Shown: positions 9,953-20,700, numbered from the stretch's first letter. The stretch is DNA of 64,000 bases from Yamagishiella unicocca (GCA_003116995.1 BDSL01000012.1:1-64000), one strand, 5' to 3'. The notes: generated from the letters alone by a model not told the origin. A program made the numbers and translations.

Positions 9953-12900
9953 ATGCCTCCCACTCCGGCCGCCGCAAAGCGGGGCCGCCGTGCGCCTTGC
10001 GGGATGATAATGTCCATGTACAAGAAGTTTGATGGCTTTGCGGTGAGAATTTTGGGCGGCGCGGGCTTCTGGGTCGCTGAACAACGGCATCGACCGCATG
10101 GACCGGCAACCCGGACCGACCGACCACGCCCTCACCTTTTGCCTTCGCCATCTTCTGCCCACAGAACAGGGTCGCCGGTGGTGGTGGTGTGGCTGGCCTG
10201 TTCGGGTCGCTTACGGCCTGCAGTATGCACCGCCTGCTCGCGGCCATGGTCATGGAGGCCGGGCTGGGCCGCAACTCCGTCTTTGCAGACGTCGGCGCAG
10301 GCATCGGCCGGTGAGCAGGCAACTGGGTCGGGGCCCTTCACACACCCTGCGATGGTTGAACAGCTTTCCCGGGTTGCGCCATCCGTCCTTAGGAACTACT
10401 GCGGGAATTTATGCTGCAGTGGTGTGCTGCTTTTGGTGGATCCCCAAAGGCTCTCCATCACACCACCTCGCTCTCTCCCCCTCCCCCAGGCCCCTGCTGC
10501 ACGCGCTGTTGTACCCGGGTGTGTCGCGTGCCATTGGCATCGAGTTCGACAGGGTCAAGGTGGACAAGTCCCTCAAAGTCTGCGCCCAGACGATCGAGGC
10601 AACCGAAGCCCTGCGCAGGCCCGGCCTGAACCCACCAGAGCTCAACTGTGCAAGCATTGTCGAGGTGGGCGCGACACCGCTCAATGCTGCTGCCGGGTGC
10701 TGCTGCCGGGTCCTGCTGCTGCTGCTGCTGTCACTGCTGTCGGGTGCCTTCTGCAGAGCGCACACATGTAATACAGCCTGACCCGCGTCACTGTGTGTGG
10801 GTTATACACCCTCCTCACACGTAGGCCTAGAATCTTGCCGTGTGGACGCCGACCCACATCCGCCCCCGATCACACGCCGACCCACATGAGCCTGACCAGC
10901 CCCACTGACCCCCCACCGACTGACCCCACACCGACTGAGGACCCTCCCACAGCCCTCCCGCCCACACACACCCCCACATCCCCTCTCTCCCCTTGAATCT
11001 TGCCGTGTGGACGCCGACCCACATCCGCCCCCGATCACACGCCGACCCACATGAGCCTGACCAACCCTCACCGACCCCCCACCGACTGATGACCCTCCCG
11101 CAGCCCTCCCGCCCTCTTTCTTTCGGCCTAAACCCCCCCCCCCCCACATCCCCTCTCTCCCTTAGAATCTTGCCGTGTGGACGCCGACCCACATCCGCCC
11201 CCGATCACACGCCGACCCACATGAGCCTGACCAACCCCCACTGACCCCCCACCGACTGATGACCCTCCCGCAGCCCTCCCGCCCTCTTTCTTTCGGCCTA
11301 AACCCCCCCCCCCCACATCCCCTGTCTCCCTTAGAATCTTGCCGTGTGGACGCCGACCCACATCCGCCCCCGATCACACGCCGACCCACATGAGCCTGAC
11401 CAACCCCCACCGACCCCCCACCGACGGATGACCCTCCCGCAGCCCTCCCGCCCTCTTTCTTTCGGCCTAAACCCCCCCCCCTCCCCTCTCTCCCCTTGAA
11501 TCTTGCCGTGTGGACGCCGACCCACATCCGCCCCCGATCACACGCCGACCCACATGAGCCTGACCAACCCCCACTGACCCCCCACCGACTGATGACCCTC
11601 CCGCAGCCCTCCCGCCCTCTTTCTTTCGGCCTAAACCCCCCCCCCCCCATCCCCTCTCCCCGCGCCGCTGCACATACATGCAGGTGGGAACGCTGTCGCC
11701 CGTCAGCCACGTCTTCACCTTTTGGGTGGGGCTCAGCGAGCGCGCCAAGCTGGCACTGGGGCGGCTCTTCAAGGCCAGCGGCACGGCGCGGGTGCGAGAG
11801 GAGTGGGGCCGCTATGTTTCCCTTGGGGGCCGAGGTCCTTATTAGGTGCTGGGACAGCGTAGAGAAAACACATGCTTTTTGTTTGGGGTGATGACAAGAG
11901 AACCCGCCCACAAAGCCTTTGTTTCTTGTGACCCCTCCCCCCCTTCCCCCCCTGCCCACGCACGGCCTCTCTATCTCTTTATATGGCATGTCGTCTGCAG
12001 GTCATCGCCGTTGTGCAACAGCCAGACCACGCCATGGCTGGCTTCATGGCCAGCCACGGCTTTGGGCGCCTGCGCCTTGTGGCCTCGCTCACTGGTGTCA
12101 AGATGTCCGGGGGCCAGTCCTTCACCGCGTACATCTTTGTCAAGGCTGCACGGCCAGCAGGGTGCGGCCACGATGGTGACGATGACGATGGCGGGCCCCA
12201 AGAGCACCACCAGAGCCTGGACGCCGCCGCCGAGCTGGAGGCCAGGGCGGCCGTCAAGGCGGCGGCGGCGGCCGCAGCCCAGGAGAGGGCGGCGGCGGCC
12301 GCGGCCGCCAAGGCGGCGGCGGTGGCAGCCCTCGAGAGCAGGGTGGCGGCGGCGGCAGCAAAGAGGGCAGCGGCAGCGGCAGCAAAGAGGCGTTCGCCCC
12401 CGGCGAACACGTCCGCACGACTCAGCACCACCGCTGCCAACACTGGAGCCACCCCCACCGGAGCCAACCACAGCGGCGGGCTAAGGGGGTCAGAGGCCCC
12501 ACGACGCAGCACGCGCAACATCGCGGAGTCCAAGGTGGACGCGGATGGCTTCAGGGGCGAAGCAGCCCAGGCGGTTGCAGAGGCGGAGGCACAGGTGGGG
12601 TGGGAAAACACTGCGCGCCGCCCCCACGCCCCACCCCCCACGCCCCACCCCCTGCGACGGCCGCGCAGCAGACCAGACAGCCCCGTAGAGGCGTCGCCGC
12701 TCCATGCACGCACAACCCATGCTGGCGCCCTCCTGCAGCCCCGCCGCCGCCAGCTTGTCCCTCGTGTCCACCACCCCACACGCACTCGTCATGCCCGTCA
12801 GCGCCACGCGCCCCGCCTTCTACCCTCTTGTGCCCCCTGCCCTTTGCTCAAAAGCAAAGACGCCCCCCATCCAGCCCATGCACGCCCATGCACGCCCTCC

Positions 12901-13526
12901 CTATCTCTCTCTGTCTCCAAATCATCTAACCCCCTCCCCACCCCCCACCCGCGCCCCCTTCACCGCAGTGGCGTGCCTGTGAGTACGCGCCGGACTTTGA
13001 GGTCAACCCCAACGGCGCCATCCGCCGGCGGGACAGCCCCCACACGCCCGCGACGCTCAAGCTAATGCACGGCGGCCAGTGGTACGCCAGGCTGAGCGGT
13101 GGCGGCCGCGACCGGCTGCTGCCGGTGCGCAACCTGGTGGCACTGGCGTGGCTGGAGGGTGCTCGTGACGCGCTGGAGCTGCGCGCTGACGGCAAGCAGC
13201 ACAAGTCGTCGGGCCACTTCAGGGTGATGCACCTGGATGGAAACCCCGCCAACAACCGGGCATCCAACCTTGCGCTCGCCGCCAGGGTGCGCGGTTCGAG
13301 CTGTCCCGTGGTGGAGGCGGACTGCGGTGGCGGCGGCGGTCCTACTACTGCTGCTACTGCTGCTACTGCTGCTACTGCTACTACTACCACTGCGACCACT
13401 ACTACTGCGACTACTGCTGGCAGCAGCGGGGCTTGCTCCATTGCTGCAGCGGCGGCTGCGTGCTGTGGCATGATGGCGGCGGTGGCGGGGCAGGCGGCGG
13501 CTGCTGGTGCGGGTGGTGGTCGATGA
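9953..13526 (+). CDS. DOT1-like methyltransferase fused to NUMOD4-HNH endonuclease module
   Basis: Six exons join with consistent phases into 556 residues: 9953-10042, 10165-10310, 10490-10664, 11684-11791, 12001-12594 and 12969-13526. Residues 31-220 resemble a class I SAM-dependent methyltransferase of DOT1 type. The glycine motif is FADVGAGIGRPLLHAL (D72), the acidic motif is AIGIEFD (E97), and SPVSHVFTFW follows in exon 4, where DOT1 proteins have a T/S-x-V-Y-x-F-like segment. An Ala/Lys-rich helical linker occupies 240-360. The last exon opens with a NUMOD4-like WRACEYAPDFEVNPNGAIRR and a LMHGGQWYARL/VRNLVALAWL segment. It then has an HNH core, VMHLDGNPANNRASNL (H459, N467, N471), as in HNH_3 homing endonucleases. 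The C-terminus is Thr/Ala low complexity. The true start may lie in an upstream exon; ATG 9953 is the first usable one. The fusion could be a domestication or a mobile-element gene. Confidence 0.75.
10830..11660 (+). repeat. Intronic tandem repeat, five ~165-170-bp units
   Basis: Units start with GAATCTTGCCGTGTGGACGC at 10830, 10995, 11165, 11334 and 11498. They lie inside the 1019-bp intron of the methyltransferase-HNH gene. Each unit ends in a C-rich tract followed by CTTAG or CTTG, so each carries a decoy acceptor-like sequence. Confidence 0.9.
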
Positions 13527-15687
13527 CTCGCAGCAGCAGCAGCAGCAGCAGCGTCGTCATACATGCGGAGAGGAGCGAGGGAGAGAGGGGGGAGGGCGGG
13601 GGGAGAGAGGGGGAGAGCGGAGACGATGTACGTAGGACATGTATGTAGTGTGCGTTGATGTCGTGCGTTCCACCCGAGGTAGGGGTTAGGGGCCCTCGTG
13701 CGTGGCATGTGCACGTGCGTTAGCGCGCATGTGTGTGCGCATGTGTGCGCACGTGTGTATGTACGTACGTGTGTATATTTATGTGTAGTGGCGAGCGGTT
13801 GGTCCAAACCGGCCGGACGTCTATCTACTGTACCTCACAGCGGGGGGGCGCGTGCGTGGTAATGCATGGTGTTGGTGTCTTGGCGGCCCTCCCAAACGGA
13901 AATGTCGTCGTCCACCCTCCCGCCGCCACCCAGCAGGTTATTTTGGCGTCGACCCGTGCGTGTGCCTCGGCATTATCACATATGAACCTGTTCTTGTTCT
14001 ACCATGTATATTATTATTGTACCTGCCGCCCAGGCAGGGGGCAGCAGGGGGCAGAGCGGCTGCTGCTGGTAGGAGGAGTTTGTTTACACGCGCGCGCCTG
14101 TTTCTACCTCTGCTGCGTGCATCTCTCGCAGCAAGCAGCAGCAGGATGCCGCCGCATACATATAGGCAGCTAGCACATCGGCGTCTGCGTGCACGCTTTT
14201 TGGGCGGGCGTGGTGTATGTGCAGGAGTAGCAGTAGGAGTAGCAGTAGTAGGAGTAGGAGAAGTTGTAGTACCCGTGCAGCTGCGCGCACACGGCCCTTA
14301 CTTGGCGCGGTGCATGCATCTTTGGCTCTTTTTGGACCATTGTTCCATCCAGGCTACTACCCTAGCTATCCACAAGGTACCACCCGTCCCGACCCCCGCC
14401 CTCTGGGCTGTAGATAGCTCTGTAGGGAGGGAGGTGGTATTGTTGCGCGCCACACCATCAGGATGTACGTATGGGAAGGAGGCGGGTGTCTTGTGGTGGT
14501 GTATGTGTGTGTGTGTGTGTGTGTGTACATACAGCAGGAGTGAAGGAGTAGGCGGAGTACAGGCAGGAGGAGTACAGGCAGGAGGAGTACAGGCAGGAGG
14601 AGTACAGGCAGGAGGCTCGCAGCAGAGTCTAGGAGCAGTCAGTGGAGTCTAGGAGGAGGCGCACGTAATAGTAGGAAGGTGTGTGTGCGTGCGAACACCA
14701 ACGAACGATGCGACCGCGCACATGAGAACGCGAGAGAGTGGCCAGCAGGCAGCAGGGTGCTCTCATGCATGTACTACGTAACATGTGTGTGTGTGTCAGA
14801 CATGTAATAATAAAGAAGAACGAGCGCCAGCGCACGCCTCTATCTCCCTGCTGTTACAAAGTAGTTTATCAGTTGTATGTTACAGTGTCGCACGCGGTTG
14901 GTCCCTCGCACACGCGTGCAGCAGAGAACCAGTGCACCAAACCCATAACATTGTGTAGCGCCTATCGTATACATACATGTATGCGCCGAGCGAGATAGTA
15001 GAGAGCAGAGAGCGAGCGAGCGAGCCCGCCGGCGGCACAGCAGCAGCTATGCGGGCCCAACAGCTGCCGTCACGCACCCTATAATAATCACTATTACCCT
15101 TATTATTATTACCCTTATTATTATCAACTACCATGTGTGTGATCACACCATCTGCTGTCTGGTGTTGATTGGCCGCTCGATAGATCGCGGCTGCTGATGA
15201 CTCAGCAGCATCGGTGCCCCGCCGGGCCGCAAGCAAAGACCGCGCCAGATAGAGCAGCAGGCCCAGGCGGGGGAGGCTGGAGAGGGCTTTCCAACGCGCT
15301 GCACCGCAAGCCCTGCAACCACGCACACAAAAAGAAAGGGCCAAAATTGACGAGCAGCGGAGGCGCGGAGGCCCAGATCGGACACGGACGAGGAAGCGCC
15401 CAAGTGCAAAGTGGTAGAGGACGGCGAGCCGCACCCGAATCGCAGCTGGCTTAACTGATAGGAATGCTCCCAGCCAAACGCCGCGCAGCGCGAGATTTTT
15501 TTGCCGGGCGGTTGCCGTACAGGCAGTCAAAAACGTCCTCCTGCTGTGCGCTCCTCCTCCTCTTCTATCTGCTGTGCTTCTTTCCCTCTCTCGTCTCCAC
15601 ATATACATCTACGTTCGCTCGCACGACAGACACAGACACCCAGCCAGCCAGGCAAGCCATTGATTGCCAGCGCGCGCGGCAAAAAAT
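13527..15687 (+). other. Intergenic/UTR region rich in simple repeats
   Basis: There is a (CAG)n run at 13532-13550, a (GT)n run around 14500-14525 and an ATTATT-rich stretch at 15070-15125. Four copies of a 15-bp GTACAGGCAGGAGGA unit lie at 14557-14614. No coding exon stands out. The 3' UTR of the upstream gene and the promoter of the next must lie here. Confidence 0.5.
14557..14614 (+). repeat. 15-bp minisatellite, four copies
   Basis: Perfect tandem copies of GTACAGGCAGGAGGA. Confidence 0.85.
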
Positions 15688-17415
15688 ATGCTCGGAGGAG
15701 GTGGCAGCCGCGATCGCAGCAGCAGGACGGCAAGGCGCAGGGATGGCACTGCTGCTGCTGCTGCTGCTGCTGCTGATCACCAGCACCACACCTACTACTG
15801 TGCAAGCGGGACTGATGATGATGATGAGGAGCCCGCCGCGGCTTGCTGCAGCGACCGCGATGGGCAGCAGCACGCAGAGGATAACGAGGAGGATGGTGAT
15901 GACGATGACAACAACAACGCGCCACAGCAGCAGCTGGTGATGCTGGAGTCACAGCCAGTGCTGCCCGCCACCCAGCCCCCTTGCTTTCTGCCCTCCCCAC
16001 CACGTCACCCGTCGCAGCGCCGCTTCCCAGCAGCGCCAGCAGCCGACTCGCCCCTGGCCTTCTCCCACCCAGCTGCTGGTCTGTCAGCCCCCCCTTCTTC
16101 CCCCACGCTTTCAACTCCATGCCAGCAGCTGCGGCCACTAGCAGCTCTGCGGGAAGCAGCTCGTCGCCGTGGAGGGCGGCCTGCCAAGCTGCACAAGCCG
16201 ACAGGCTTCCACTATGGGCACCCGGCCAGGAGGTGTGGTATATGATGAGGGGTGGTGGTGGTGGTGGTGCACTGGTTCTGATTGGTTCTGCTGGTGCCAG
16301 CACTCACCGACGCACTCACGCATCACCCGAAACAAAAGTGCCATTCATCTGATCACTCGGTGGACATGTTGCTTGTTTGGAGGTGTCAAAAGACACCGAT
16401 CTGACAGGGAGAGTGTTCGCCAGCAGCCCATCACCGCGTGCGTCTGCCCATCTGCTGCTTCCCTTCCTGCAGATGGACCCAGGTCGACCTTACAGAGCGA
16501 CTGCACCGTGTCGGGCGGGACACCCTCTTCCCCTCCCGTCATGATGATGATCTGGCAGCTGGCAGCCCTGCCTCCGCACAACTGCTGCCAGCCATGCGGG
16601 GGGCCTCAATGGCAGCCACGTGGAGTAGCCTGGTGCGCTGCACGTACACTGCACTGGGGGCGCTGGGCGACAGGGTGGCTGACAAGTTCCGAGTTGTCCC
16701 TGCCACTGACCTGCTGGCATGGCAGGCGCGTCTGCAGCGCCTTGCATCACGCCTGGGCATCATCCCGGGGGACGTTCAGGGGCTGCTCGTACTCGAGAAC
16801 GCGATGCTGCTGCAGTATCCGCTGCGGCATGCTGGCCTGGGGGGCCGCAATGCCTGCCCAGCCGCGTCGCCATGCATCTTCCTGAGCACCAACGCCGCCC
16901 GCAGCCAGGCCGGCAATGCCAACATGTACCCACCTGGGGAATGCGGCTGCCCCGACTACACGGCCAATGGAACCCACATCGTGGCACGCGTGGGTCCAGC
17001 TGGCTGGTGCAGCGGTGGCGTCGGTGTGTACCCACGTCATGCCAACAAGGGCTATGTGTCGTTGTCCCTTGAGCGCACCCCTCGCAAGCGAAGGACACAG
17101 CGGGAAGAGCCCGGGCCAAGCGAGCAACACGACACAAGCTGCAAGGCGAGAAGCGTCGACGCACATGTCCTGGTGCTGTGGGCATACACAGGGCCCCCAC
17201 CCAGTGGCAACCATGTAGCCCTGCACACCTGTGATGAGAAGGGATGCATCAATCCACTCCATGTGGTGTGGGCGGAGCAGTCGGCTAACCGCAAGGGCCA
17301 CGCACCAGAGGGGCCAGACGGGCCCACAGGATACTCGCACATCCTGGCGGAGGTGCAGGGGCCTGGTGGTGAACGGGACTTGGCCATTGAGGCCGCAAGC
17401 ATTCAGGGAGAGTGA
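15688..17415 (+). CDS. AT-hook protein with C-terminal HNH (His-Me finger) endonuclease domain
   Basis: Two exons, 15688-16232 and 16473-17415, join across a phase-2 AG/A junction to give 495 residues. The N-terminus has poly-Ala and Asp/Glu/Asn runs and then an AT-hook-like RRRGGRPAK (core near 162-165), which would bind AT-rich minor groove. The C-terminal domain reads LHTCDEKGCINPLHVVWAEQ: H433, C435, C440, N442 and H445, with N454 in SANRKGH. This is the zinc-loop H-x-C-x4-C-x4-H plus Asn pattern of HNH_3/His-Me finger homing endonucleases. Upstream are a helical region (LLAWQARLQRLASRLGI) and a Cys-containing GECGCPDY. It would act on DNA in the nucleus as a nicking or cleaving enzyme. 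The intron contains a 26-base block identical to part of the satellite at 23.3-31.8 kb. The ATG is the first in frame; upstream non-coding exons are not excluded. Confidence 0.7.
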
Positions 17416-17622
17416 GGCGGGGGGGTAGAGTAGGTAGGCCAGCACCAGTGCATCAGATGTCTTGATTTCTTTGGAAACCCGCAGTACAATTTGGAAAGCA
17501 GCAGTACGGGACGTGCACACCTTATCCATGCCGAAGTTGTGAACTGGGTATTAACTTGTTACTGCATTGTCATTGGTTCATATATATAGCTTATTTACTG
17601 CGTACGTTTCAGTGCGGGCGTG

Positions 17623-19461
17623 ATGTGCAAGGCTTTGGTTCTTCCTTGGAGGAAAGTGAACTCCAAGGCTGGCCGCAAACATTGCGAAGCGCTGGTGCCT
17701 TTGTCTGGTGCAGCCCTTGACCATACAGCATTTCCTACGTGGGCAAGAGAACACTGGTTCCCAAGCGTATTCACGGGGGAGGATAGCTGCCATTTTCCAA
17801 CTTGTCCAATTGTCGAAGTTTGCAAGCGTAAGGAGGACGGGGCTGGGTCACCATTGGTTAGCTACACGTGGCAGTGTCGCTTGTGCACTTCTTATCTACG
17901 GCTGACGCCTTTCTTCAAGTTTGATTACGTCCAAGTAAGCTATACGTATAAGGAATCCAAGTTCAACAATCCGAAGGGGGTTAACGCTGATGGCGCCATC
18001 GAGGCGGCCACTGCCGCATCAACCGAAGCAGGTCCGCTTGTTGAGCGGCCTGCTGGACAATGCAGCAGCCACAGCAGCAGCTGCGGCCAAGTGGAGATGG
18101 ACACCAAGATGGCTACCGGGGTGGATGCTGTTGGCACTGGTGCTGGTGAAGCCGGAACAGCAGCAGCAGCAGGTCCCCCTGCTGCTGATGATGAGCAGCA
18201 GCCCGCTGGACCCAGCGCTTGTGGTGGCGGTGACAACAATGCGGACGACAGCAGCAGCAGCAGCGTGCGTCTTCACCCAGCGATGGCCAAAGCTGGTTTG
18301 ACACGGGTCCCAGCTGCCTTCCTGGAGCGGACCTGGCAGGCGCTGAGTGTTGACTTGAAGGCTCGTGAGCTTTTTGGGTCGGAGCTGTACGAGCTGCATG
18401 GGGGTACGCATGCTGCCTTGATGGCAGAGGACTGTCGTGTTCAGAGTAAGGAGACTGCCGCTTATGCCGCGTACGACTGTGCCTGGGCTAAGGAGCACTG
18501 TGCAGACATGACTGGGCGTGCGTTTGCTGTGTTTACGCACGATGCTGCCACTGACGTGCGGAGGCTCATCTGTGCTTACTTTCCCGGTGAGAAGGATCCA
18601 GGCCGTGGGAAGGCATTCGTGGAAGCTCAGGACAACGCATGGAGGGCGGGCGCCTTTGCTGCGGTTATGCGTGGTAAGGAGCGCCGTTCGGATGTGGAGA
18701 TGGGGGCGGGTGGCAAGCGTGCTGTCGAGTACGACCAGCTGTTCCGGCTGTGGTACGCGCACAACAGCGGCGCTGAAGAAGGGGAGGCGGGACGGCAGGC
18801 GCTGATTACGTTTGGGCTACTGGTTGCGACGTTCTTGGAGAAGCTGTGCAATGTGCTGCTGACAGCAATGAAGGCGGCCGTTAGCGGCAATGCTGTGGTG
18901 CTAGACACACTTGTGCCTTGGCAGCTTGTGTCATACACAATCCGTTACCTGATCGGCCAGCATGTGGATACCCTGGACTTGCCCATGAGCGTCATAGTGT
19001 GGACGACACGGGTGAAGCCGGCTGAAGGTGAGGTGCAGTGGAGTTCGACTGTTGCGTCGTACAATAAACTCCCGCCAGCAGCGCCGGACGGGGAGCTGAG
19101 TGATTCGATGTTCATCCTGAGCGGGCTGCGCGTGTATTTCGTTATTGGACATGGGGATATGGTTGTCTTTGATACAACCACGATCTTGCATGGCAGCACG
19201 CCCATCAAGGGGAGCACGGAGGCAGAGGAGGAGTTGCTTGCGAAGCGGGGTGAGCCACATGGCAACGCGTTGTGGGTCAAGCGCAGGGATGCAGAAGCAG
19301 TGCCCATACTGGTGAACGGAATCGCCAAGGCCGTGACCATGCATCAGAAGAAGCCGGGTGGCAAGGGCCGAGCAGAGCCTGCTGGTGGCTACCTGCTAAC
19401 GTCTGCAATTTTGCGAACCGTATATATCTACATAACTGGTATAATATACGGCCGCAACTAG
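17623..19461 (+). CDS. Putative 2-oxoglutarate/Fe(II) dioxygenase-like protein
   Basis: A single open frame of 612 residues starts at ATG 17623, about 200 bases after the HNH gene. Near the N-terminus are clustered cysteines (C56, C61, C67, C85, C88) that may bind zinc. Residues 110-220 are Ala/Ser/Gln low complexity. The C-terminal half has the layout of a double-stranded beta-helix dioxygenase: H447-x-D449 in IGQHVDTLDLPMSVIVW, then GHGDMVVFDTTTILHGSTPI with H523 as the candidate distal iron ligand. The spacing is about 75 residues, as in 2OG oxygenases; a following Lys/Arg could bind the 2-oxoglutarate. Subfamilies acting on DNA (TET/JBP, AlkB) or protein cannot be told apart by eye. The last ~25 residues may be intron read-through. 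The neighbourhood of DNA enzymes suggests a DNA-modifying role, which is inference. Confidence 0.5.
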   Translation: MCKALVLPWRKVNSKAGRKHCEALVPLSGAALDHTAFPTWAREHWFPSVFTGEDSCHFPTCPIVEVCKRKEDGAGSPLVSYTWQCRLCTSYLRLTPFFKFDYVQVSYTYKESKFNNPKGVNADGAIEAATAASTEAGPLVERPAGQCSSHSSSCGQVEMDTKMATGVDAVGTGAGEAGTAAAAGPPAADDEQQPAGPSACGGGDNNADDSSSSSVRLHPAMAKAGLTRVPAAFLERTWQALSVDLKARELFGSELYELHGGTHAALMAEDCRVQSKETAAYAAYDCAWAKEHCADMTGRAFAVFTHDAATDVRRLICAYFPGEKDPGRGKAFVEAQDNAWRAGAFAAVMRGKERRSDVEMGAGGKRAVEYDQLFRLWYAHNSGAEEGEAGRQALITFGLLVATFLEKLCNVLLTAMKAAVSGNAVVLDTLVPWQLVSYTIRYLIGQHVDTLDLPMSVIVWTTRVKPAEGEVQWSSTVASYNKLPPAAPDGELSDSMFILSGLRVYFVIGHGDMVVFDTTTILHGSTPIKGSTEAEEELLAKRGEPHGNALWVKRRDAEAVPILVNGIAKAVTMHQKKPGGKGRAEPAGGYLLTSAILRTVYIYITGIIYGRN

Positions 19462-19466
19462 ATCCC

Positions 19467-19645
19467 GTGTCAAAACGGCTCGTATAAACATGGATATGTC
19501 GAATATACGTGTGTATATACGGGTAGATAAATTGCATTCGATACGTGGTTTACATCGTGTCAAAACGGATCGTATAAACATGGATGTGTCGAATGTATAT
19601 GTGTATATATGGGTAGATAAATTGCATTCGATACGTGGTTTACAG
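19467..19645 (+). repeat. 90-bp tandem repeat, two copies
   Basis: Each unit starts GTGTCAAAACGG (19467 and 19557) and contains CGTATAAACATGGAT and AATTGCATTCGATACGTGG. The copies differ at only a few positions. The array begins six bases after the stop of the preceding gene. Confidence 0.9.
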
Positions 19646-19749
19646 CTTGTCTTTAACGTGCAGGGTTTTGCCCTTGTATCCTTCGTCCTGTCGTCTATGG
19701 CACACCCCTAACCAAAGATGCTTATTAGTCAGCTCCTGCCAGCGGCACA

Positions 19750-19915
19750 AAGCAATGAAGGCTGCCAAGACAGACCAATTCTGCTTACTTACAGGCTGAG
19801 TTCAGGGGTCGGAACTCAGAGCTTCTGTCAGCTGCATGAAGCAATAAAGACTGCCAACCAAGACAGACCAATTCCGCATACCATATGAGTCCAGGGGTCA
19901 GAACTAACACATTGA
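19750..19915 (+). repeat. Diverged ~91-bp direct repeat
   Basis: The segment AGCAATGAAGGCTGCCAAGA at 19750 recurs, diverged, at 19841, followed in both copies by CAGACCAATTC and a GGGGTCGGAAC/GGGGTCAGAAC segment. Confidence 0.6.
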
Positions 19916-19919
19916 TCAG

Positions 19920-20700
19920 CAGGGCCGCGAGCTGGCGCTACGGGATATGACTGTTCGGGTTGGGACAGCTGTGCAACGGGTCCAGTTCGCGGACGCCCGG
20001 CGGGCCACGCATGAGAAGTTTGTGCACGAAGCGCTTGGGGGTACCAGGCCTGTCCTGCCAGCGGCCCTGAATGCACTGCAGCATCACAAGTGTTCCGGCG
20101 CCTCTGGCTGGTCTCGCTGGTCTGAAGTGTGAGCCGGTCTGTAAGGAGGGGTGGTAGGTGGAGGTTGGCTGTGGATGGGATCCCCCTCCTCGGGAATTCT
20201 CACATGCAGACGGCAGCAGCAGCCCCCTGTGGGTGCGGTGCACCTGCTGGTGCGTCTCCAGGGGCGGGTACCCCCCGCCTACACCACTTTTGGTTCTGCC
20301 CGGTGGCTCGCTCAAGCAGTGATTGCCCAACTCGAGACCCAGCAGCTCGGTGCAGGGGTGACACGGTCGCAAGTTTGGTTGGTGCAAGCACCTCCCGGGG
20401 TGCAGTCCTGCGTCTGGGATAGATGTAGTATGTAGTCCTGGCGGCTATTACGTACGGCCATGGAGGTGGGGCGTCGGTTTATGGCCGCGGCCTTGAAAAG
20501 GGCGGCTGCTGGTGGTCCCCTCTTACTCCGGGTAGCGGTCTTCTGGATCGTGCCGTTCGCCGTGGGTGGGTGGAGTTTTGGGCCCTGCTGCGGGTTGTTG
20601 CCAGTCAATGTGCTCAGTCCATCAACAAGCTAAAATATCCATCAAAGACAAAGAACGTAGGCATGTTAGGGCCAGAACAGCGCCTCAAAGAGAGTAAGCC
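19920..20700 (+). pseudogene. LINE ORF2 C-terminal relic
   Basis: Plus-strand fragments in changing frames read as the end of a non-LTR retrotransposon polyprotein. They include a helical LALRDMTVRVGTAVQRVQ block, a PRLHHFWFCPVA segment resembling the Cys/His zinc-binding motif after the reverse transcriptase, QAVIAQLETQQLG, AMEVGRRFMAAALKRA and VEFWALLRVVASQ. At least two frame changes separate them, so the copy is dead. A minus-strand relic with a similar PRLHHFWNCPLA lies at 40217-40516. The family assignment rests on memory of algal LINE tails. Confidence 0.45.

Noticed and set aside
10830..11660. CRISPR-like array
   Set aside because: The units are contiguous ~168-bp tandem repeats without distinct spacers, in a eukaryotic intron.
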